Of a stretch of DNA of 5,819 nucleotides, positions 1 to 5,122 are shown piece by piece. The DNA is from Chloroflexia bacterium (GTDB lineage Bacteria > Chloroflexota > Chloroflexia > Thermomicrobiales > JALYUS01), in contig JAICJW010000294.1 in assembly GCA_025928215.1 (NCBI GenBank), forward strand, positions 1 to 5,819. Direction: 5' to 3'. Both the position numbers and the translations under genes were made by a program. The notes below the pieces were generated by a model, which ran no database searches, was not told the DNA's origin, and was given only the letters and a program-made list of their open reading frames with translations. How positions within the stretch are numbered: the first letter of the stretch is position 1; each line of letters starts with the position of its first letter.

Positions 1-77
1 GCCAGATCGCCGTAGAACCACGGGTTGCCGGTGCCGTCAATGATCCGTCCATTGGTGATCAGTGTGTCGTAGTTCAT
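1..77 (-). CDS. N-acyl-D-amino-acid deacylase (D-aminoacylase) family, N-terminal fragment
   Basis: The first 25 codons of a gene that runs off the left edge. The visible protein begins MNYDTLITNGRIIDGTGNPW and continues FYGDL. The pattern Y-D-x-L-I-x-N-G-R-I-I-D-G-T-G-N-P-W is highly characteristic of the N-terminal strand of amidohydrolase-superfamily N-acyl-D-amino-acid deacylases. These are zinc enzymes that release a carboxylate and a free D-amino acid from N-acyl-D-amino acids. Other amidohydrolases such as dihydropyrimidinases share the 'LI.NG.I' start but normally lack GTGNPW. The metal ligands and catalytic Asp lie outside the window, so activity cannot be judged. The ATG at 77 is preceded by AGGGAG (84-89, minus strand) at 6-nt spacing, which supports this start. 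It lies 90 bp downstream of the amidase gene on the same strand, consistent with co-transcription. Confidence 0.85.
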   Translation of the reverse strand, partial: MNYDTLITNGRIIDGTGNPWFYGDL

Positions 78-83
78 GCCTAA

Positions 84-89
84 CTCCCT
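84..89 (-). promoter_or_regulatory. Ribosome binding site of the deacylase gene
   Basis: AGGGAG on the minus strand, 6 nt before the ATG at 77. It decides the start of the partial deacylase gene. A G-rich hairpin (95-114) ends just upstream of it. Confidence 0.6.
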
Positions 90-94
90 GCCCC

Positions 95-114
95 CCCTCC
101 CGAAACGGGAAGGG
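95..114 (-). repeat. Hairpin upstream of the deacylase ribosome binding site
   Basis: An inverted repeat with arms CCCTCCCG (95-102) and CGGGAAGGG (106-114), an AAA loop and one bulged base. It lies in the 90-bp gap between the amidase stop and the deacylase start, close to the Shine-Dalgarno. There is no U-tract after it in the minus direction, so it is not a classical intrinsic terminator. The sequence resembles the hairpin at 4477-4498 (shared CCCCTCCCG, AAA and GGGATG), suggesting a short dispersed palindromic repeat or a translation-modulating leader structure. Confidence 0.5.
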
Positions 115-167
115 ATGACGCGCTTCTACGATCCGAATGATTCCCGGCCCTCTCCCCTTATGTGGCC

Positions 168-1811
168 TTAGAAGCCCGCCGGTTGCCGCCTGCCCCACGG
201 GCCGTATCGCTCCACTGCACGCGCCGCGCGCAACACCGTCGCTTCGTCCCACGGTCTCCCGATCAGCTGCGTCGAGAGTGGCAGCCCGTCGCCGGTCAGG
301 CCGGTCGGGACGACGATGGCGGGCCAGCCGAGCGCATTGAATGGGATCGAATAGCGCGTATTGCTGCGCGGCTCGCCGAGCGGCGGCGCGCCATAGGCCA
401 GCGCCGGCGTTGAGAGGAGATCAAGCGACTCCCACAGGCGATCGAAGCGGGCACGCAGCATCGCGCGCATCTGCTGCGCCTGCACCACGGCATTCGGCCC
501 ATAGGCGTAGCCGACCATCAGGCGGTCGCGCGGGAACTGCCCCAGGTCCTGCGGGCGGTCGCGCAGTGTCGGTTCGTGATAGGTCAGTGCCTCCTGATTG
601 ATGATCGCCGATCCGACGACCCGCAGGTCTTCCAACTCCGGGAGCGCGAGGTCAACGATCTCGGCTCCGGCCTCGCGCAGGGCGCTAAGCCCTGCCTCCC
701 AGGCGGCGGTCGCCTCCGCTTCAGGTGGGCCATTCGGGGAGCCGTCGTCGCGTACCGCGCCGATCCGCAGGCCGCGCACGCCCTCGGCGCGCTCCAAGCC
801 GGCGGTGAAATCGGGGGTCGCCCCGCGGCGCGTGCGACTATCGCGCGGGTCATACCCGGCGAGCAGATTGAGCACGAGCGCGGCATCCCGGACGGAACGG
901 ACCATCGGCCCGAGATGATCGAGGGACCAGGAGAGGGTGATCGCCCCGGCCAGGCTGATCCGCCCGTGCGTCGGCTTCAGGCCGACGAGGCCGCGGAGGG
1001 CGCTGGGGGTGCGGATCGAGCAGCCCGTGTCCGAACCGAGCGCGGCGTAGGCCAGCCCCGCCGCCACTGCCGCCGCCGACCCCGAACTCGATCCGCCCGT
1101 GTCGCGTTCCCGATGCCACGGATTGCGCGTCGCGCCGTAGTGCGCGTTGTTGGACGCCGGGCTGTAGGCAAACTCGCTCATCCGCGTTTTGCCGATAATG
1201 ACCGCGCCCGCCTCCTTGAATCGCCGTACCGCCTCGGCGTCCTCATCAGGCACCCAATCGGCCAGCACCTTTGATCCGGCGGTCGTCGGCAGCCCTGCCA
1301 TCGCCAGCAAGTCCTTCATCGCCACCGGCACACCATGGAACGGCCCCCGATAGCGCCCCGCCGCGATCTCCTGCTCGGCCTCCCGCGCCGCTGCCCGCGC
1401 CGCATCGGGCAGCACCAGCTGATAGGCATTGAGCGCCGAATCGTACTGACCGATCCGCTCCAGCATCAACTCAGTCAGCGCCACCGGCGAGACTTTCCCA
1501 CTGGCGATGGCAGCAGCAACGACAGACAGCGGCGCGAACGGATCGAGCGGATCGGTCGCGTCGGGCGCGGCATCGGTATCATCGCTGGCGGGCAACGCCT
1601 CGACTGGCCGATGATCGCGCCACTCCTTCAAGAAATCGGGAATCGTGTCCGACGGCACGCGCGCGACGACGCGCGAGAAGGTGTCCACATTGCTCAGATA
1701 GGTGCTGGCAGCGATCCGCGCCAGGTCATCGTCGTTGAGACGAACGCCCGCGCGGGCGGTATTCGCGCGCAGACGGTCCACGGTCCCGGGGTGAACGCTC
1801 GTGCCAGTCAT
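168..1811 (-). CDS. Amidase-signature family hydrolase
   Basis: A 547-residue amidase-signature enzyme, which hydrolyses a carboxamide to a carboxylate and ammonia or an amine through a Lys-cisSer-Ser triad. Numbering from the ATG at 1811: the Lys is K166 in PVAMKD, the cis-Ser is S241 in GGSSSGS, and the nucleophile is S265 in SDTGCSIRTPS. The 24-residue spacing of the two Ser matches the family. C264 replaces the Gly that usually precedes the nucleophile. Residues 1 to about 73 form a predicted helical extension, followed by an Asp/Ala/Pro-rich linker (about 74-92) before the core. Such N-terminal helical extensions occur in some bacterial amidases. The C-terminal GWPAIVVPTG and LPLSTQLIGRPWDE segments are typical. 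No signal peptide, so probably cytoplasmic. A GTG at 1838 would add nine residues, but its Shine-Dalgarno is too close; the ATG has GAGGAG at 8 nt. The substrate cannot be read from sequence. This is not obviously GatA, as no gatB or gatC neighbour is seen. Confidence 0.93.
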   Translation of the reverse strand: MTGTSVHPGTVDRLRANTARAGVRLNDDDLARIAASTYLSNVDTFSRVVARVPSDTIPDFLKEWRDHRPVEALPASDDTDAAPDATDPLDPFAPLSVVAAAIASGKVSPVALTELMLERIGQYDSALNAYQLVLPDAARAAAREAEQEIAAGRYRGPFHGVPVAMKDLLAMAGLPTTAGSKVLADWVPDEDAEAVRRFKEAGAVIIGKTRMSEFAYSPASNNAHYGATRNPWHRERDTGGSSSGSAAAVAAGLAYAALGSDTGCSIRTPSALRGLVGLKPTHGRISLAGAITLSWSLDHLGPMVRSVRDAALVLNLLAGYDPRDSRTRRGATPDFTAGLERAEGVRGLRIGAVRDDGSPNGPPEAEATAAWEAGLSALREAGAEIVDLALPELEDLRVVGSAIINQEALTYHEPTLRDRPQDLGQFPRDRLMVGYAYGPNAVVQAQQMRAMLRARFDRLWESLDLLSTPALAYGAPPLGEPRSNTRYSIPFNALGWPAIVVPTGLTGDGLPLSTQLIGRPWDEATVLRAARAVERYGPWGRRQPAGF

Positions 1812-1819
1812 CAGGCTAT

Positions 1820-1825
1820 CTCCTC
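1820..1825 (-). promoter_or_regulatory. Ribosome binding site that sets the amidase start
   Basis: GAGGAG on the minus strand, 8 nt before the ATG at 1811. It favours this start over the in-frame GTG at 1838, whose only purine-rich stretch is about 1 nt away. Confidence 0.6.
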
Positions 1826-1837
1826 TCTCCTTCTTCA

Positions 1838-1869
1838 CCCCTCCTCATCGTTCGCGATGGAAAGAAGGG
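1838..1869 (-). repeat. Imperfect hairpin in the amidase leader
   Basis: The core is a perfect CATCG/CGATG stem (1846-1850 and 1855-1859) with a 4-base loop. Outside it, CCCCTCCT on one side and GGAAAGAAGGG on the other extend the pairing with several G-U pairs in the minus-strand transcript. It sits in the 92-bp gap between the M28 and amidase genes, just upstream of the amidase ribosome binding site. No U-tract follows, so terminator function is not supported. Its purine/pyrimidine layout resembles the hairpins at 95-114 and 4477-4498. Confidence 0.35.
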
Positions 1870-1903
1870 AGAATAACTCTCTGTCGGGGGCAGTATGCCA
1901 GGT

Positions 1904-3688
1904 TTAGGCCGTTCCCAACTCCCGCGCCGCCTCCCGGAGCGCCCAAATCGCGCGGTTGCGGGCACGGACGAGCGCGGTGCGCGCGACGCCCGCCGTGTGA
2001 CTCCCCTCCGGCGATTCGGTGAAGGCGCGCGCGGCGGCGGCGAGGTCCGGCAGGGCCGGAACATCGAGGGCGGGTTCCTGCCGGAACCAGCCGCGCTGCG
2101 CGAAGTTCAGGCCCGTCAGTTCCCGGCCCGCACGCAGGAGGCGGGCATTGATTTCCTTCCCGGCGGCGGGATCAGCCACGCTCGCCTTCGTCATGAATGC
2201 CGTTGCCGCCGCGATCATGGCATCCGCCGCCGCGACGGCCTCAGCGAGGTCGAAGCGGTCGCCGAGCGCTTGCTGATAGCGGTTCAGACTCGCTTTGATG
2301 TCCGCGCCCGCCGCCGCAAGATCGAGCGGCAGCACGGGAGCGTTCGCCAGCCGCCAGACGACCCCACCATAGACCTTGATGTCGCGCTCCAGATTCTCTT
2401 TGTCGGCGATTTCCAGCGTGTCGTCCACGGTATGCCAGGCGATATTGCCACCGCAGCCGCCGACCGCGTAGTAATTGTGCTCGTCCGCGACCGATTGCGG
2501 CATCGTCGAGGAGAGCATCAGGGTGCCGGAGATGCCGAGGTTGTTGAAGCTGTAGTCGCCCGCGCGTGGTGGCCGCTCGCCCTCCGCCGCGAGGCCGGTG
2601 ATGTCGTGAATCACCGCCTGCGTGAACGCGCCGAGGTCGGGTGTGTACGAGAGATTGCGATACTCGGTCGCCCAACGGCAGCCGGGCGAGTCGCAGTTCA
2701 CCTGCGCGACGCAGTGTTCGATCAGATCCAAACCGAAGGTATCCGCGTACCAGGTGCTGCCCGCATACCGGCCATGCGAGTGGCCGCTCCACCAGGCGAC
2801 CCGCACGCTGCGCGCGAGGTTCCGGCGGTTCTCATGCAAGGCGCGGGCGAGTTCGAGCAGCGTCGCGTCGCCCGTCGCGTTGTCGCCGATTCCCTCCCCC
2901 CACGAGTCGAGGTGCCCATGAACAAGCACGAACTCCTCCGGCACGACCGCACCCCGAATTTCCGCGACGGTGACGGGGATCTCGCGCCAGCGGGTGTCGA
3001 GGTGCGCCTGCACCGTCACCGCGCGCACCATGCCGCCGCGCACCTGCTCTATCAGCCACGCACCGTCCGGCTTGTTCACTTCAACGACGCTCAACGTCGG
3101 CATCGCGCCGACCGTGTCGAGGTCCGGCGTACCCCAGATCGGCGTGCAGATACCCTCATGGACATTGGTACCGGGGCTGATAAAGACGGCGGCGGCGACG
3201 CCCGCTTCGGTCAGATCGCCGATGCGCGCGGGCATCGGGAGGCCATTGAGGACGGCAATCTTACCCGCCACATCCTGCCCCGCCAGCGCATTGCCGAGGC
3301 CGGAGGTGAAGATTGTGCTGACGCTCGCCGCGTGCGCCGCCTCCACCGCGATCGCCTGCCCGGTGATCCCCGCATCGCCGGTCGGCACCGCGAAGCCGGG
3401 CGTCGTGCCGCGCCGCGGGGGGGCGGTGCCGTCCGGCCGTGTGACCCCCACCCGTGCGCCCCGCGGCAGGCGGATGCAGCAGCGCGGCTGATGGACCGGA
3501 TGCGGGGCGCCCCAATCCGTCAGCCGTCGCGTAATCGCGTCCACCGCGTTCTGCTCGCCTTCGGTGCCGGACTCGCGCACGTAGTTGCTGAACTCGTGGA
3601 TCAACTCCCACGGCATCTCCGTACTGAGCGTGTCCAAGAACGCCCTCTCCGTCTCGCCGCCCTGCCATGCAGTCGTTGCCGGTGCCAT
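1904..3688 (-). CDS. M28-family metallopeptidase homologue with altered active site and PA-like insert
   Basis: A 594-residue homologue of the M28 (aminopeptidase Y / glutamate carboxypeptidase II) family of di-zinc exopeptidases. Numbering from the ATG at 3688: residues 1 to about 100 are N-terminal; about 105-235 resemble a protease-associated insert (DVAGKIAVLNG, then AGVAAAVFISPG); about 245-445 are the catalytic core; about 450-594 are a helical C-terminal extension. Canonical ligand positions present are H259 in VHGHLDSW, D269 in GDNATGD, D333 in NCDSPG and H419 in AWHTVDDT. The usual Glu-Glu before G(L/I)xGS is instead S304-H305 in SGHSHGRYAGST, so the general-base Glu is absent and the metal Glu is replaced by His. 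It may be inactive, use another chemistry or belong to a divergent M28 subgroup. No signal peptide is visible. The ATG at 3688 has AAAGGAGG at 6 nt; the adjacent in-frame ATG at 3691 is only 3 nt from it. The stop lies 92 bp before the amidase. Confidence 0.9.
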   Translation of the reverse strand: MAPATTAWQGGETERAFLDTLSTEMPWELIHEFSNYVRESGTEGEQNAVDAITRRLTDWGAPHPVHQPRCCIRLPRGARVGVTRPDGTAPPRRGTTPGFAVPTGDAGITGQAIAVEAAHAASVSTIFTSGLGNALAGQDVAGKIAVLNGLPMPARIGDLTEAGVAAAVFISPGTNVHEGICTPIWGTPDLDTVGAMPTLSVVEVNKPDGAWLIEQVRGGMVRAVTVQAHLDTRWREIPVTVAEIRGAVVPEEFVLVHGHLDSWGEGIGDNATGDATLLELARALHENRRNLARSVRVAWWSGHSHGRYAGSTWYADTFGLDLIEHCVAQVNCDSPGCRWATEYRNLSYTPDLGAFTQAVIHDITGLAAEGERPPRAGDYSFNNLGISGTLMLSSTMPQSVADEHNYYAVGGCGGNIAWHTVDDTLEIADKENLERDIKVYGGVVWRLANAPVLPLDLAAAGADIKASLNRYQQALGDRFDLAEAVAAADAMIAAATAFMTKASVADPAAGKEINARLLRAGRELTGLNFAQRGWFRQEPALDVPALPDLAAAARAFTESPEGSHTAGVARTALVRARNRAIWALREAARELGTA

Positions 3689-3694
3689 CATTCC

Positions 3695-3702
3695 CCTCCT
3701 TT
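3695..3702 (-). promoter_or_regulatory. Strong ribosome binding site of the M28 homologue
   Basis: AAAGGAGG on the minus strand, near-perfect against the 16S anti-Shine-Dalgarno. Spacing is 6 nt to the ATG at 3688 and 3 nt to the tandem ATG at 3691, favouring 3688. Confidence 0.7.
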
Positions 3703-3724
3703 ACCGGTTTCTGTCTAAACGATT

Positions 3725-3808
3725 GAACCGCAGTGGCGCAGAGAAAAGAAAAAGGGAAACAAATTCATTTCTCTTCCCCCTCATCCCCCTCTGCGTCCTC
3801 TGCGGTTC
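3725..3808. repeat. Long inverted-repeat element between nitroreductase and M28 genes
   Basis: The arms are 3725-3743 (GAACCGCAGTGGCGCAGAG) and 3789-3808, whose reverse complement is GAACCGCAGAGGACGCAGAG. They give 18 base pairs with one mismatch and one bulge. The 45-bp centre is A/purine-rich on its left half and noticeably more AT-rich than the neighbouring genes. Outside the arms, the 9-mer CCGGTTTCT occurs at 3704-3712 and again at 3812-3820, the second copy overlapping the nitroreductase stop codon. I recall similar 'ACCGCAGAGG..CGCAGAG' intergenic palindromes from several bacterial phyla but cannot verify that here. It could act as a bidirectional hairpin that insulates the nitroreductase from the downstream genes, or be a small non-autonomous mobile repeat. 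Confidence 0.7.
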
Positions 3809-3818
3809 TCCCCGGTTT

Positions 3819-4460
3819 CTACCACTGATCCCAATGGACCATCGTTGCGAGTGGATCGCGCGGGGCAGCCTTGAAGTCGGTCCCCTTCGTGTAGGCAACC
3901 GGAATGAGCGCGACTTGCATCACGTGCTCGTACGGAATGCCGAGCACGGCGGCGGCCTCTTTCTCGTGCATGAGATGAATCGTCGTCCAGCAGGTGCCGA
4001 GGCCACGGGCGCGGGCGGCGAGCATGAAACTCCACGCTGCCGGCAGGATCGAGCCAAAGACGGCGCTCTGCGCATTCGCCGGCTGACCGTCCGTGCGGCC
4101 CCTGATGCACGGGATGACATGCACGGGCGGCTCGTGAAAATGGTCCGCGAGATATTGCGCCGAATCGGAGACGCGCATCTGCGTCGCGGCCCGATGCGGG
4201 TCGTCATACGTTGTGGTTCCGGCGCTCCGGTATCGCTCCCAGCCCTTGCGGTACAGATCGCCGAGCGCGCGCCGTTTCTCGGCGTCCGTCACGACGACGA
4301 ACTGCCATCCCTGCCGGTTGCTGCCGGTCGGCGCCTGCTGCGCGATCCGCAAACACTCCTCCAGTACCTCCCGCTCCACCGGCCGGGTGAAATCCATTCG
4401 CTTACGCACCGAGCGCGTCGTCGTCAGCACCTCATCGGCAGTCAGTGGTATCAATGACAA
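3819..4460 (-). CDS. Nitroreductase-family FMN oxidoreductase
   Basis: A 213-residue protein of normal length for the nitroreductase family: FMN-dependent, usually dimeric, cytoplasmic oxidoreductases that use NAD(P)H on nitro compounds, quinones or other substrates. The N-terminal TTRSVRKRMDFTRPV carries the Arg-Ser-x-Arg flavin-phosphate motif (about residues 15-19). QQAPTGSNRQGWQFVVV (about 40-56) is the second family hallmark, with Ser and Asn near FMN. AAWSFMLAARARGLGTCWTT (about 140-160) is the dimer-interface helix region, and the C-terminus RDPLATMVHWDQW is typical. The substrate is unknown. The start is TTG at 4460, with GGGAGGAG (4468-4475) at 7 nt; an ATG at 4467 is out of frame. 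The gene is codirectional with the M28, amidase and deacylase genes but separated from them by the inverted-repeat element, so it may be a separate transcript. Confidence 0.92.
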   Translation of the reverse strand: MSLIPLTADEVLTTTRSVRKRMDFTRPVEREVLEECLRIAQQAPTGSNRQGWQFVVVTDAEKRRALGDLYRKGWERYRSAGTTTYDDPHRAATQMRVSDSAQYLADHFHEPPVHVIPCIRGRTDGQPANAQSAVFGSILPAAWSFMLAARARGLGTCWTTIHLMHEKEAAAVLGIPYEHVMQVALIPVAYTKGTDFKAAPRDPLATMVHWDQW

Positions 4461-4467
4461 TTTTCAT

Positions 4468-4475
4468 CTCCTCCC
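4468..4475 (-). promoter_or_regulatory. Ribosome binding site that supports the TTG start of the nitroreductase
   Basis: GGGAGGAG on the minus strand, 7 nt from the TTG at 4460. It is the reason for accepting a rare TTG start. The nearby ATG at 4467 is in another frame and stops after a few codons. Confidence 0.6.
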
Positions 4476-4476
4476 T

Positions 4477-4498
4477 ATCCCCTCCCGTAAAAGGGGAT
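4477..4498 (-). repeat. Hairpin upstream of the nitroreductase ribosome binding site
   Basis: Arms ATCCCCT (4477-4483) and AGGGGAT (4492-4498) pair perfectly over 7 bp with an 8-nt loop. It sits immediately upstream of the Shine-Dalgarno of the nitroreductase. It is similar in sequence and position to the hairpin before the deacylase gene (95-114). Confidence 0.5.
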
Positions 4499-4572
4499 GG
4501 CCTGATGCCATGCTTGCGGACGCATCACGCTCCGGTGGCAGTGTCGCGAGAAGCGGCAGATCGCGCAAGAGT

Positions 4573-4589
4573 TTGTGCGACCGGCACAA
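4573..4589. promoter_or_regulatory. Candidate operator: perfect dyad TTGTGC-N5-GCACAA
   Basis: TTGTGC (4573-4578), spacer GACCG, GCACAA (4584-4589): a perfect 6-bp dyad of the size typical for helix-turn-helix dimers. It lies in the 208-bp region between the divergent nitroreductase and Uma2 pseudogene starts. A TATACT at 4616-4621 could be a -10 element for rightward transcription, but no good -35 is seen at 16-18 bp, so an activator-type arrangement is possible. No regulator gene is in the window. The dyad could also be chance. The rest of 4461-4668 shows nothing else I can name apart from the hairpin at 4477-4498. Confidence 0.3.
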
Positions 4590-4668
4590 TGCAGCCATTC
4601 TCAGGCAAGAGACGCTATACTTCTCGCAGTCAGGCGGCATGCATCGGATGGCGCGTCAGGGGGCAGAG

Positions 4669-5053
4669 ATGGCAACGCAGACGATTCCAGAGACGACGAC
4701 CGCGATGATGCGCCGCCGGTTCACCGTGGCGGAATACCAGCGCATCGGCGACGCGGGTATTTTCAGCGAGGACGACCGTGTCGAACTGATCGCGGGGGAG
4801 ATCTATTCAGACGAGTCCCATTGGTATTCGACAGGCGCGCTGTGTCAACCGCCTCACCATTATTCTCAGCCGCCATCTCGAAGCGGGGATTGCGGAGGCA
4901 TGGATCGTTGATCTCGCCGCTGAGACGATTGAACGGTGCACCGACCCGCGCGACGGCCTCTATCACCTCGTCGCCCGCGCCCGGCGCGGTGAATCGCTCG
5001 CCTCGACCGTCCTCCCCGCGCTCATCATCCCGGTGGCGGATATGCTGAAATAA
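4669..5053 (+). pseudogene. Uma2-family (DUF820) nuclease-like gene, frameshifted and internally deleted
   Basis: Remnant of a Uma2-family gene, a PD-(D/E)XK nuclease-fold family abundant in cyanobacteria, Chloroflexota and Deinococcota. The ATG at 4669 opens MATQTIPETTTAMMRRRFTV and continues through AEYQRIGDAGIFSEDDRVELIAGEIY, the canonical N-terminus. At 4804-4807 (TATT) there is one extra base: removing a T restores IYQTSPIGIRQARCVNRLTI in the other forward frame. That frame then reads LSRHLEAGIAEAWIVDLAAE and stays open to TAA at 5051-5053. In intact family members about 65-70 residues separate the 'VNRL' and 'GIAE.WIVDL' blocks, and they carry the PDL Asp and the E-x-K catalytic residues; here the blocks nearly abut. 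So a frameshift and a deletion of the catalytic centre are both present. The original reading of the first frame would end in unrelated sequence. The family assignment is firm; a role for the remnant is unlikely. Confidence 0.85.
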
Positions 5054-5073
5054 CGGTGGATATCGGAGAGCAT

Positions 5074-5089
5074 CAGAGAGACGCAGAGG
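5074..5089 (+). repeat. Degenerate half copy of the inverted-repeat arm
   Basis: CAGAGAGACGCAGAGG matches CAGAGGACGCAGAGG from the 3789-3808 arm (reverse complement) apart from one added base. It lies in the short gap between the Uma2 pseudogene and the transglutaminase-like gene. There is no opposing arm nearby, so it would be a decayed or solo fragment. Confidence 0.3.
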
Positions 5090-5122
5090 AATGGAGATGC
5101 ATTGACAGGAGTGAGGGAGACG

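Noticed and set aside
576..1274. Plus-strand open frame of 232 codons within the amidase gene
   Set aside because: Arg/Ala/Gly-rich shadow frame opposite conserved amidase motifs; no start signal worth noting.
3417..3423. A run of seven G in the M28 gene as a possible phase-variable or error-prone site
   Set aside because: The reading frame is continuous with family-like sequence on both sides, so there is no evidence of slippage.
1895..3718. A 607-codon open frame on the plus strand, fully antisense to the M28 homologue
   Set aside because: Its translation is dominated by Arg, Ala, Gly and His with no recognisable motif, while the minus-strand frame has M28 motifs and a strong ribosome binding site. 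Long antisense frames are expected opposite G+C-rich genes.
3692..3760. A sigma-70-type promoter for the M28 gene on the minus strand
   Set aside because: TTTAGA-like sequence is present but no -35 element at suitable spacing; not convincing enough to annotate.
3585..4457. A 290-codon plus-strand open frame across the nitroreductase
   Set aside because: It is antisense to a well-supported nitroreductase, spans the intergenic inverted-repeat element and shows no family resemblance.
4575..5048. Plus-strand frame of 157 codons overlapping the Uma2 remnant
   Set aside because: It is the third forward frame; neither Uma2 block is in it and its composition is Arg-rich.
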